Below, piece after piece: positions 50,392 to 57,845 of a stretch of DNA of 64,000 nt (its first letter is position 1; each line of letters starts with the position of its first letter). The stretch covers positions 102,257-166,256 of the IMG/VR virus record IMGVR_UViG_3300021602_000003. One strand, written 5' to 3'. The position numbers and the translations under genes were made by a program. The notes under the pieces were generated by a model, which saw only the letters and a program-made list of their open reading frames with translations, made no database searches and was not told where the DNA came from. This DNA is from a virus.

Positions 50392-51290
50392 TGTTTGGTA
50401 CTAATACTATAATCGGTAAGAAATTTTTTGATAAAGCACCTAAAGATAGCTTGTATGTTACAAGTATGTTCTTTACGTTGCAAGGTGAAGGACCTTATGC
50501 GGGGTTACCTGCACTATTCATCAGACTATCAAAATGTAATTTAGCATGTTCTTTTTGCGATACATTCTTCGATGATGGCACATGGATGACCTATCAAGAA
50601 ATAAATGCTAAAGTTTATCAAACTATTATGAACTATTGGGTTGCCACACGAAAAGAATGTGCACCGCAATGGGTTATACCGTCAACTAAAGACACACTTC
50701 CTGGGATGATGTATCCTAATGTAATCTTGGTAATTACGGGCGGTGAACCTATGCTACAATCTAACCTATTAGGGTTTATGGATAAGGCATTAGAGCGATT
50801 CAAAGCAGTTCAGATTGAAACTAATGGCACCATTAGTAGTCCGTATATTGCTAGTAAGGTAACAGTGGTATGTTCTCCCAAATGTTCGGAAAAGAATGGT
50901 GTTGCAACAAAATATCTGGAACCAACTGATATGATTCTTAAGCGGGCAGATTGCCTTAAGTTTGTTATGAGTGCAGATCCAGCAAGCCCATATAGCACCG
51001 TTCCAGAATGGGCACACGAGTGGAAGAGATTGAATCCGGAAAAGGAAATCTATTGTTCGCCCATGAATGTATATAATGACTTCCCGCAAAAGATTAAACT
51101 CCTCAGAGCAGAGAAAGGCGAGATCACAATGGCAGAACGATCTACGGTAGACGAGGTGATTTCTTTCTGGGAACCCGGGTTATTGAACTTGGCAGAAAAT
51201 CAGCGCAATCACGAATACACAGGTAAATACTGTCTTGATCACGGATTCAGACTGAACCTGCAACAGCATTTATATGTAAGCATGGCATAA
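50391..51290 (+). CDS. queE: 7-carboxy-7-deazaguanine synthase (radical SAM)
   Basis: 299 residues. QGEGPYAGLPALFIRLSKC is the QueE start; the Fe-S ligands are Cys49, Cys53 and Cys56 (CNLACSFC). VITGGEP, VQIETNG and CSPK are further family motifs. An insertion of about 40 residues after residue 62 makes it longer than bacterial QueE (about 220). It forms 7-carboxy-7-deazaguanine from 6-carboxytetrahydropterin. It needs a [4Fe-4S] cluster, which links it to the HesB-type carrier. Confidence 0.93.
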   Translation: MFGTNTIIGKKFFDKAPKDSLYVTSMFFTLQGEGPYAGLPALFIRLSKCNLACSFCDTFFDDGTWMTYQEINAKVYQTIMNYWVATRKECAPQWVIPSTKDTLPGMMYPNVILVITGGEPMLQSNLLGFMDKALERFKAVQIETNGTISSPYIASKVTVVCSPKCSEKNGVATKYLEPTDMILKRADCLKFVMSADPASPYSTVPEWAHEWKRLNPEKEIYCSPMNVYNDFPQKIKLLRAEKGEITMAERSTVDEVISFWEPGLLNLAENQRNHEYTGKYCLDHGFRLNLQQHLYVSMA

Positions 51291-51303
51291 TGGAATATCA
51301 AAG

Positions 51304-51386
51304 TCAGATTTACATTTCAGATTTGGATTTTAAAATATCATTCTCAGATTAAAATCTGAACCTAGAAAATTTACGTAAATTTTCTA
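51304..51386 (+). promoter_or_regulatory. AT-rich palindrome cluster after queE
   Basis: A perfect 24-bp palindrome, centre ACGT (51363-51386), a second one TCAGATTAAAATCTGA (51344-51359), a 10-bp ATTTTAAAAT, and three copies of TCAGATT. Could be an operator, terminator or binding site for a dimer. Confidence 0.55.
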
Positions 51387-51405
51387 CCTATACACAGGAA
51401 TAACG

Positions 51406-52056
51406 ATGTCAAAAAAATTAATACCCTTTTCACTATTGCCATTTACATGGGGAATGGCCGGAAAAACAAGAGAGCGAGCCAGAGCTGAGTATGAATTATC
51501 GGGGTTCGAATTAGAGCGGAAATTACTCGAGTTATCCAAAGACGAGCTCGACGAGGATACTTATTTTAAACGATTTAATGATCTGGAATTAAGAAGAGGC
51601 GTTATAGACAAGGACGAATATGATCACTTACTTCTAACACTCATTAAAGACGACGGGGAAAGAAAACAAGCATTGTTGAACCTTAAAAAGGAACAAGGAA
51701 AGATTACCGAACTCGAACACGGCAAACAAACTGCCACATTAAAAGGTGAGCCATGGGTAACTGTATTAAGCATGGACTTTGGTGGAAAGAAATCGTTAGA
51801 AGGTAGCTTCGAATTAGACTGGAATGAGTTGTTTGTAGAGAATCTTAAGAAAGAAGGTTATGAAGGCCCAACTCCCGATAGCATTGTTAATCAGTGGTTT
51901 ATGGAAGTATGCAGAAATGTAGCATTAGAAGAATTCGATGGTACGGGTGATTTCACTGCAGATTCAGATGCCAACATGGAAGCAATGAGACGCTGGAATG
52001 CAAACGATAATTCGACCCCTAAGGCGTTTGGTGAAGGTAGACGTGGGTACAAATAA
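51406..52056 (+). CDS. Unknown conserved phage protein
   Basis: 216 residues. N-terminal helical, with two short repeats (ELSKDELDEDTYFKRFND / RRGVIDKDEYDHLLLTL). C-terminal domain with a Trp-containing segment (LDWNELFVENLKKEGYEG). Ribosome site AGGAA. Overlaps the next gene by one base. Function unknown. Confidence 0.65.
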   Translation: MSKKLIPFSLLPFTWGMAGKTRERARAEYELSGFELERKLLELSKDELDEDTYFKRFNDLELRRGVIDKDEYDHLLLTLIKDDGERKQALLNLKKEQGKITELEHGKQTATLKGEPWVTVLSMDFGGKKSLEGSFELDWNELFVENLKKEGYEGPTPDSIVNQWFMEVCRNVALEEFDGTGDFTADSDANMEAMRRWNANDNSTPKAFGEGRRGYK

Positions 52057-52328
52057 TGCACTTAAGGACCTACTATGCTATGAAGGCCAGATTAGGTGGC
52101 GAGAAAATGACAAAACATCAGAAACTCTGCTGGAAATATTATCCAGTCCCCGGGTGTCTTCAGCATGAAATCCATCCGAAACGCCAAGAAATCCTATTCG
52201 ATCATTACGTCGAACGCCCCCAGAAATCCTGCGTAGTATATTGGCGTTCACACCCAGCAGAATACCAGGCGCTTCTTGAACGGATCAATGTTGTTAAGCG
52301 TCGACCTAGTGTAAGCGACTCGTTGTAA
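52056..52328 (+). CDS. Unknown small basic protein
   Basis: 90 residues, basic and aromatic, with two cysteines. No motif. Ends just before the promoter of the exonuclease. Confidence 0.6.
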   Translation: MHLRTYYAMKARLGGEKMTKHQKLCWKYYPVPGCLQHEIHPKRQEILFDHYVERPQKSCVVYWRSHPAEYQALLERINVVKRRPSVSDSL

Positions 52329-52345
52329 GTTTACAATCTAGCCAG

Positions 52346-52374
52346 TAGACAGTCACCCTTAAATATAGTATAAT
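52346..52374 (+). promoter_or_regulatory. Sigma70-like promoter, leaderless arrangement
   Basis: TAGACA, 17 bases, TATAAT (52369-52374). The -10 box ends five bases before ATG 52380, so transcription would start at or within the start codon. Confidence 0.75.
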
Positions 52375-52379
52375 CAGAC

Positions 52380-53417
52380 ATGCACACATTTATCCATACA
52401 GACGGCGCAAATCTATTTCACCGCCAAATTAAAATGACCAATCCTGCATTGGGCATCGATAGTATGATAGGGATGGCATTGCACCTTATTCTTAGCAGTA
52501 TGAAAAAAGAGTACAATAAATTTAATGGTACTCATACTGTATTCTTTATAGAAGGCCACTCGTGGAGAAAACACGTCTACCCCGATTACAAGGGTAATCG
52601 TACAGCGGCCAGAGCATTGCTAACACAAAAAGAACAAGAAGATCATGCCATTCTTACAGAAGCATTCGATGATCTTGTAGAGTACTTAGACACCAAGACT
52701 AATGTAACTGTATTACAGAATAAACATGCAGAAGCAGACGACATGATTGCAATGTTTATCGAGGCACACCCCGACGATAAACACATAGTAATCAGCTCAG
52801 ACTCAGATTTCTTTCAGTTATTAAGATATCCCGGTGTTATGTTGTATGATCCTGTCAAGGACATCCAGATAAAACAAGATGGAGTTTACGACGATAACGG
52901 GAAGAGACTCGAATTCATCTTGTCATCCGATGCTAAGATTAAGCCCGGTAAACGAAATCCCACCTTTGTGTGTGAAGATAAGTGGTATGAATATGCTTTG
53001 TTCTTAAAATGCGTCCGTGGGGATAAGACAGACAATATTTTTAGTGCCTATCCCGGTGTTCGGGAAAAAGGCACAAAGTCGAGTGTGGGTATCCGCGAAG
53101 CATTCGGCGATCAGACAGCCAAAGGATTTAGCTGGCATAATTTTATGTTGCAGAAATGGGTAGACCATAACCAACAAGAACAAATCGTTAGAGAGCGTTA
53201 TGAATTTAATCGTATGCTGATAGACTTAACACAGATACCGGACGATATCAAGATAGAATGTCTACAAATCATTGCAGAGGAGACTGGAAGAAAAGCAGTT
53301 CCAGCAATTGAGATCGGACACCATTTCATGAAATTTTGTGGTAGATGGGAATTAAAGAAGATAGGCGATAACTCTGTAGATTTTATGCCTATGCTTCGTG
53401 CTAAATACATTTCTTAA
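52380..53417 (+). CDS. rnh: 5'-3' exonuclease / RNase H (FEN-1 family)
   Basis: 345 residues, a little longer than T4 RNase H (305). N-terminal IHTDGANLFHR, KHVYPDYKGNR, HAEADDMIAMFIEAH and ISSDSDFFQLL carry the acidic metal ligands of the FEN/PIN-like family. Removes RNA primers from lagging strands. The start lies at the expected transcription start, so the message appears leaderless. Confidence 0.9.
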   Translation: MHTFIHTDGANLFHRQIKMTNPALGIDSMIGMALHLILSSMKKEYNKFNGTHTVFFIEGHSWRKHVYPDYKGNRTAARALLTQKEQEDHAILTEAFDDLVEYLDTKTNVTVLQNKHAEADDMIAMFIEAHPDDKHIVISSDSDFFQLLRYPGVMLYDPVKDIQIKQDGVYDDNGKRLEFILSSDAKIKPGKRNPTFVCEDKWYEYALFLKCVRGDKTDNIFSAYPGVREKGTKSSVGIREAFGDQTAKGFSWHNFMLQKWVDHNQQEQIVRERYEFNRMLIDLTQIPDDIKIECLQIIAEETGRKAVPAIEIGHHFMKFCGRWELKKIGDNSVDFMPMLRAKYIS

Positions 53418-53428
53418 AAGGAAAAAGA

Positions 53429-53935
53429 ATGTCCGTAAAATTAAAACCTATCACGGAAACCAGCTGGCTGGTGATTAGTGATACAGAAGATAACCGTGTA
53501 GGATTATTAACTGAAATTCGTAACCAGTATGTGTTAATGGTTAAAGGCGTGAAACAACAATTTGTAGATAGAAAAGAAGTCAATAAATTTTTCAACGAAG
53601 ATGTATTTGAAAATGTGGTTGACAAGACAGAGAAAGAATGTATTACCAATTATTTCATAAATGGCTACCCTGTAGATTTCGATAGCCCTACCGAGGTATT
53701 AATAAAAGGCAATAAACTGCCGCTCTTTAGTAAAAAAGCGACCAGCAATGTGTATTATAGTGCAGGTTATTATTGCTTGCATTTTCCTAAGAACTGGATG
53801 CCCGCATTTTGTCCTAAATTTTCTACCTTAGAAACGTATGAATATGCAGGCCCTTTCAAGACAGAATTAGAGATGAGAAGTGCCTTAACAAAGAATCGCA
53901 AACAAAAGAATTCAGACAATGTTGGAAATAAATAA
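53429..53935 (+). CDS. Conserved T4-like phage protein
   Basis: 168 residues. Segments WLVISDTEDNRVGLLTE and KEVNKFFNEDVFENVV belong to a family I associate with T4-like aquatic phages; function unknown. Ribosome site AAAGGAAAAAG. Confidence 0.7.
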   Translation: MSVKLKPITETSWLVISDTEDNRVGLLTEIRNQYVLMVKGVKQQFVDRKEVNKFFNEDVFENVVDKTEKECITNYFINGYPVDFDSPTEVLIKGNKLPLFSKKATSNVYYSAGYYCLHFPKNWMPAFCPKFSTLETYEYAGPFKTELEMRSALTKNRKQKNSDNVGNK

Positions 53936-54116
53936 ACTCAGATTACGTTTACAGAACGTTAAGAAAGATGTTGTAGAATACAGGATGTCTATAACACAAG
54001 CAAATAGACTGTTGAAAGAAATCGACGATATATTAGTACAAAAAGAAAAACCACTCGAAGTGGTTATCAATGCACCCGCCGAAACAACTCGAATAATAGA
54101 CGGCGGGCACCTATAG
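53919..54116 (+). CDS. Small coiled-coil protein
   Basis: 65 residues, helical N-terminal 45 (LRLRLQNVKKDVVEYRMS). Overlaps the previous gene by 17 bases. Function unknown. Confidence 0.55.
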   Translation: MLEINKLRLRLQNVKKDVVEYRMSITQANRLLKEIDDILVQKEKPLEVVINAPAETTRIIDGGHL

Positions 54117-54140
54117 TAAGACCTTCGGGTCTTACCTTTT
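54115..54140 (+). terminator. Bidirectional terminator between convergent genes
   Basis: GTAAGACC, loop TTCG, GGTCTTAC, then CTTTT on the plus strand. It overlaps the last codons of the minus-strand gene at 54132. Confidence 0.8.
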
Positions 54141-54374
54141 ATACGGTATAATATCCACTCTAAGACGTGGATTCTTATTATGCAGAGAGGTTGCAGATTT
54201 CAGTGCAGCTTCTTCTGATTCAAAATCTTTCCAGTGTTTACCATTTATAAAGACTGAATAAGTAGGTATCATTTTGGGACGGCTAGGTTCCCACTGACCG
54301 TTAGCCTTGTCGAATTCGGCATTATATCGGGTCTGCTCTAATCTGTTTTCTCGGATTAATTCTTGTAATTTCAT
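54132..54374 (-). CDS. Putative internal head protein with capsid-targeting N-terminus
   Basis: 80 residues. MKLQELIREN at the start fits the T4 capsid-targeting peptide, with I-x-E before Asn10. The rest (YSVFINGKHWKDFESEEAALKS...LRVDIIPYKR) is a small beta/alpha domain. The late element AGATAAATA lies seven bases upstream on the minus strand. No ribosome site. See 12758 and 55849 for the same layout. Confidence 0.7.
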   Translation of the reverse strand: MKLQELIRENRLEQTRYNAEFDKANGQWEPSRPKMIPTYSVFINGKHWKDFESEEAALKSATSLHNKNPRLRVDIIPYKR

Positions 54375-54381
54375 AATCTAT

Positions 54382-54389
54382 TATTTATC
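54382..54389 (-). promoter_or_regulatory. T4-type late promoter (minus strand)
   Basis: GATAAATA on the minus strand, seven bases before the start codon at 54374. Confidence 0.6.
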
Positions 54390-54424
54390 TGATATTTTAG
54401 AAACTCATTAAAAGTGTATTTTTT

Positions 54425-54432
54425 GATAAATA
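54425..54432 (+). promoter_or_regulatory. T4-type late promoter
   Basis: GATAAATA 26 bases before ATG 54459, divergent from the one at 54382. Confidence 0.6.
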
Positions 54433-54458
54433 TATACATATTATTGGAGAATACTCAC

Positions 54459-54749
54459 ATGGCGAGACCAAAACCCACCGTACTTTTAGAGAACGTTAAC
54501 AAACAATATAAGGCAGAGCAAGTACTTGAAGCCGAAGCAATCTACGCTGTATTCTACCAAGAAAAGCCCATAAACTTAAGAACACTTAGCCATCTCATAT
54601 CCTATCCTGGTCCAAAATATAAAAAGTGTGCATTTTCCAACAAGGGACATTGTTTCAATCTTGCTGAAAGATTAAATAAGATGTTTAAGACTTCTGATTT
54701 TAGTGTGGTTGCTCTCACACAAGGCACAATTATTACCGAAAATGATTAA
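54459..54749 (+). CDS. Small conserved T4-like phage protein
   Basis: 96 residues from ATG 54459 (GGAG upstream). The MARPKPTVLLENVNKQ start and YPGPKYKKCAFSNKGHCFNLAERLNK segment mark a conserved T4-like phage family of unknown function. Tail to tail with the minus-strand endonuclease. Confidence 0.75.
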   Translation: MARPKPTVLLENVNKQYKAEQVLEAEAIYAVFYQEKPINLRTLSHLISYPGPKYKKCAFSNKGHCFNLAERLNKMFKTSDFSVVALTQGTIITEND

Positions 54750-55795
54750 GCTCTCCCAGCCCAATACTTTTCTGGTTTAATTTCATTCAATAGAATATTT
54801 CGTTCTTTAAGAAAGTTTCGTTTAGATTCGTCTATTTCGAAACTTTCTTTTATTGTCACCTTACAATTTTTCCAAGGAGTAGAAGGGCGATTTCCTTTTT
54901 CTAATACTTCTTTTTCTGTATAGTGAAACGGGCCATGATATTCCAATACTTCGATGATATGATTTATGTCACCACGAAAGCCTGTCTCGAATACAGTTAA
55001 GTCAAACATATTCCACCTACCATCAAAGTATGTCCCCCATTCATATAGATTTATTTCTTTATCTGTATATGCTACTTGACCGACATTATAATTTTTATCT
55101 TTAATATATTGACGAATATAGAGTGTTGCTTCCATACTACTATTTTTAAATGTTCTATTACCACCTTCTTTAATTCGGGTTGCAACACCTCGTGCTGCAA
55201 CTTCTGGAAGTTGCATCGCATACTCAACACCATATTTTTTCATATTTGTATCTTTCCTACGAATTTCGATGCCTGGTATATTCCACACCTTATCGACACC
55301 ATATGTGGCCTGCAATGTATCTTTCCTCTTCTTTAGAATAACAGCTTGGTCATTCTTTTTGTATGTGGCTAAGGATCTGGCCCTTAGTTCTGTATTCTGT
55401 AAAGGAAATTCAGATCCATATCTTTCTATCATAGTGATTCGTCTCTTATCACGAATTTTTATATTCCCAAGAGTATTTTCGCACCCATATTTTTCTAAAT
55501 TAGTTCCTTTTCTCTTAACTGTTCCGCATCCGTTTTTCACGTAACATTTATGAGAACAATATTCACCGTATCCTGCGGTTCTGTCTGTATATTTTAATTC
55601 TTTAGTGCAGCATTTACAGGCGGGACGGATATCTAATTGGTGTAACAACAAATATAATGCCTCGGCGTAACTATATTTAGACTCTGATAATTGTTTATCA
55701 ATTTCAGGAAACTGATTCTTGATGTGTTTCCTATATGCCATATAGGATGTATTTTCTTCTAATATTTTGTTAATTGATAAAATAATATTCTGCAT
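54746..55795 (-). CDS. Homing endonuclease-like protein (paralogue of the 17380 gene)
   Basis: 349 residues. N-terminal helical part, a Cys-rich zinc site (CKCCTKEL...CSHKC, about 60-83), repeats of the KYGCENT / RYGSEFP / TYGVDKV type, then the same C-terminal domain as the 17380 protein (LYEWGTY...MFDLTVFE, EVLEYHGPFHY). Start ATG 55795 lies four bases after a minus-strand GATAAATA without ribosome site, so this one is probably leaderless too. Confidence 0.78.
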   Translation of the reverse strand: MQNIILSINKILEENTSYMAYRKHIKNQFPEIDKQLSESKYSYAEALYLLLHQLDIRPACKCCTKELKYTDRTAGYGEYCSHKCYVKNGCGTVKRKGTNLEKYGCENTLGNIKIRDKRRITMIERYGSEFPLQNTELRARSLATYKKNDQAVILKKRKDTLQATYGVDKVWNIPGIEIRRKDTNMKKYGVEYAMQLPEVAARGVATRIKEGGNRTFKNSSMEATLYIRQYIKDKNYNVGQVAYTDKEINLYEWGTYFDGRWNMFDLTVFETGFRGDINHIIEVLEYHGPFHYTEKEVLEKGNRPSTPWKNCKVTIKESFEIDESKRNFLKERNILLNEIKPEKYWAGRA

Positions 55796-55799
55796 ATAC

Positions 55800-55807
55800 T
55801 ATTTATC
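55800..55807 (-). promoter_or_regulatory. T4-type late promoter (minus strand), leaderless arrangement
   Basis: GATAAATA on the minus strand, four bases before the endonuclease start at 55795. Confidence 0.65.
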
Positions 55808-55848
55808 ATAGATAACAAATAACCTTTAATAATCACGGGCATATAATA

Positions 55849-56223
55849 TTAAGGGATAGAACTCATAAAGCAGTCGGGGTATTTTTCTGCGAATTTACGC
55901 ATAATTATCCCGGCAAGTGCATTAGCTTCATTTTCTACATCGCTACCGTCTTCGCCATCCATCTCGTCACCTGCTAACTGTTGTTTCCAATGTGTTAGTT
56001 CATGAGCAAGTGTTCGCATGACATCCAATGGGTGTCTACCTTTTGTAATTACCTTAACATGGTTTCCATTGAACTCACCGAAAGATTTCTTATCTCCAGA
56101 TTCAATAAAGGATTGATTACTTATGAGATGGATGTGTGGCAATTCATTTATACCTAATTCCTCTTTACAAAGCTGAATTAAGTGAGATATTGCAGGTTCT
56201 AATATAGCTTCTTTAATCTTCAT
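55849..56223 (-). CDS. Zinc metallopeptidase with capsid-targeting-like N-terminus
   Basis: 124 residues from ATG 56223. HELTH at 74-78 is a gluzincin-type HExxH, followed by an acidic stretch (DEMDGEDGSDVENEANALAG) that could supply the third ligand. The N-terminus MKIKEAILEP matches the T4 capsid-targeting type with I-x-E at 7-9; Pro10 after the site may slow cleavage. If real, the peptidase is packaged in the head and injected with DNA. Leaderless late promoter at 56229. Confidence 0.78.
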   Translation of the reverse strand: MKIKEAILEPAISHLIQLCKEELGINELPHIHLISNQSFIESGDKKSFGEFNGNHVKVITKGRHPLDVMRTLAHELTHWKQQLAGDEMDGEDGSDVENEANALAGIIMRKFAEKYPDCFMSSIP

Positions 56224-56224
56224 A

Positions 56225-56253
56225 TTGCTATTTATCTTATCTTGTGTTATAAT
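56225..56253 (+). promoter_or_regulatory. Sigma70-like promoter, leaderless arrangement
   Basis: TTGCTA, 17 bases, TATAAT, ending five bases before ATG 56259. It overlaps the divergent late promoter, so early and late transcription would exclude each other. Confidence 0.6.
56229..56236 (-). promoter_or_regulatory. T4-type late promoter (minus strand), leaderless arrangement
   Basis: GATAAATA on the minus strand, five bases before the peptidase start. It overlaps the spacer of the plus-strand sigma70 promoter at 56225. Confidence 0.65.
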
Positions 56254-56258
56254 GTAAT

Positions 56259-56483
56259 ATGAAATCATTTTTAGATCACACATCATTTTGGGGAGCGGTC
56301 GCAGGCTCGATGCTCATGGCACTGAAAATCTCTGTGTCAGGTTGGGCATTCCTGTTATTTCTTTTATCTAACATAGCAACAATTTATTTATTAAAAGATT
56401 CGGATGCTTCTAAATCTATAATATATCAGAGTTATTTCTTTGTTGTTATAAATCTTGTAGGTATTGTTCGTTGGTTATTATAA
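56259..56483 (+). CDS. Small membrane protein
   Basis: 74 residues with about three hydrophobic segments (residues 10-25, 27-45, 55-73), short loops. Unknown function. The message is probably leaderless. Confidence 0.65.
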   Translation: MKSFLDHTSFWGAVAGSMLMALKISVSGWAFLLFLLSNIATIYLLKDSDASKSIIYQSYFFVVINLVGIVRWLL

Positions 56484-56486
56484 ATA
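56479..56486 (+). promoter_or_regulatory. T4-type late promoter, leaderless arrangement
   Basis: Perfect TATAAATA overlapping the previous stop, four bases before ATG 56491. Confidence 0.65.
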
Positions 56487-56490
56487 GTTT

Positions 56491-56835
56491 ATGTTACCAC
56501 TTAAAGCGGCTATATTTACCGAAGTTAGAAGTAAGTATGAGACGGCAGCATCGTTAGACGATAACCAACTCAACAAACTCTTATTCCATCATCCCGATGG
56601 TGTGAGATTGTCACTGACTGGTTTTATCATTGTTAAGTCTATCTTTACTGTTTATTCATTTGAGCTACCCGATACCATTAAGTCCAGACATCAACGGGCG
56701 ATGTCTAAGATAGATTATCCTTATTTTGTTACAAAAAAGAGATTGATATTATTTTCAGAGAGCGATGCTATTACAATAAAATTATGTGGCGATGTCGAAA
56801 GGTTCTTGGAGACATACTCTACCTTTGACAGATAG
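56491..56835 (+). CDS. Conserved phage protein, unknown
   Basis: 114 residues, alpha/beta, with HHPDGVRLSLTGFIIVKSIF and PYFVTKKRLILFSESDAI. No motif recognised; start fixed by a TATAAATA element four bases upstream. Confidence 0.65.
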   Translation: MLPLKAAIFTEVRSKYETAASLDDNQLNKLLFHHPDGVRLSLTGFIIVKSIFTVYSFELPDTIKSRHQRAMSKIDYPYFVTKKRLILFSESDAITIKLCGDVERFLETYSTFDR

Positions 56836-56851
56836 TGTAAAATACAATAAT

Positions 56852-57331
56852 ATGACTAAGCACGACGATAGAGAAGGTGATCGGCTAATTGAAGCTCTTA
56901 CCATCGATAAAGAATTTATGAACCCTGTTAGACCGCATTATTATGTGCGTGGTAAGCTGTGGGAAGACTGGTGGGGATCTGGCACAGGTGCCATGGATGT
57001 TATATATCGTAAATCGAGTAGTCCACAACCCGAATCGGCCTTCGCAGAAAAGAAGGTACTTCATAGACTCTTTGGTCCATCACATATTAGTAGAAAGTAT
57101 GATTTCGAAGGTTGGTATAAAGACGGTGAACTTCATCGTGAAGACGGCCCCGCATATAGACATAAGCAGAGTAGGTTTTGGTTTGTAGATGGAAAATTGC
57201 ATCGTCTGGATGGGCCGGCAGTTGATGCTACAGGACATCCAAAAGAATATTGGATCAACGGGCAGCAATGGTCTCCGAAAGAATATAAGAAAGAAATTGA
57301 ACGCAGAAAGCGCAAAGGACTGATAGAATGA
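56852..57331 (+). CDS. Protein with W-x-DGxLHRxDGPA repeats
   Basis: 159 residues from ATG 56852. Repeats of the type WYKDGELHREDGPA and WFVDGKLHRLDGPA at about 90-140, MORN-like in texture, then a basic tail. Such repeats occur in many phage proteins; function unknown. Confidence 0.7.
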   Translation: MTKHDDREGDRLIEALTIDKEFMNPVRPHYYVRGKLWEDWWGSGTGAMDVIYRKSSSPQPESAFAEKKVLHRLFGPSHISRKYDFEGWYKDGELHREDGPAYRHKQSRFWFVDGKLHRLDGPAVDATGHPKEYWINGQQWSPKEYKKEIERRKRKGLIE

Positions 57332-57519
57332 ATGATTCGAAGGACGAAAGGATATATGAATTACAACAGGAAAATAGCCATCTGCGTGGACAGATAACAT
57401 ATTTGCAGGAACAACTATCTAGCCTCGAGGACGAAAAGGATAAAGTAGTTGAGAGACTGGAAGATAAAATCAGCGAGCTCGAGCAAAGTTTGGGCGATGC
57501 TTTTTTCTGGGACAATTAA
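57328..57519 (+). CDS. Small coiled-coil protein
   Basis: 63 residues, almost entirely heptad-repeat helix (LQQENSHLRGQITYLQEQL), leucine-zipper-like. Overlaps the neighbours at both ends. Confidence 0.65.
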   Translation: MNDSKDERIYELQQENSHLRGQITYLQEQLSSLEDEKDKVVERLEDKISELEQSLGDAFFWDN

Positions 57520-57845
57520 TGCCAAATTATACAGAACCCACCGAAAAAGCCAGCGATATGATGTGGGATGCCGGGCTGGGTGGTGGTGGCTCATGTGTGC
57601 ATTGTAGCTGTGGTAAAGATCATAGCGTTCCAGAAGACAGCAATGATTCTTTCGGTTATATTGAGCTTGGCGGTATGTTATTTGTTTATGAATGTGAAGG
57701 GTGTGCTAAAAGTTTGTTAAAATACGAAAAGTTTATTTGGAGCAATCGCAGACACATACGCGAGTATCTGAAGATTAGAGTTGATCAAGAAAAAGCTTGG
57801 GCAGATCAAGAAAAAGTATTAAATGTATTAGCAGGTATAAAATGA
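57519..57845 (+). CDS. Small zinc-binding protein
   Basis: 108 residues. CVHCSCG and CEGC may bind one zinc. C-terminal helix contains a short duplication (DQEKAWADQEKV) coded by a direct repeat near 57782 and 57804. Function unknown. Confidence 0.65.
   Translation: MPNYTEPTEKASDMMWDAGLGGGGSCVHCSCGKDHSVPEDSNDSFGYIELGGMLFVYECEGCAKSLLKYEKFIWSNRRHIREYLKIRVDQEKAWADQEKVLNVLAGIK

Noticed and set aside
52324-52337. TTGTAA-GT-TTACAA inverted repeat near the rnh promoter
   Set aside because: Only six pairs, AT-rich, could be chance; not listed as an operator.
53925-53935. ATAAATA at the end of the 53429 gene as late promoter
   Set aside because: It lies inside coding sequence, the next start is upstream of it, and there is no gene start just downstream.
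57782-57818. Direct repeat as a mobile-element mark
   Set aside because: A short in-frame duplication within one gene, with no transposase or target-site duplication around.
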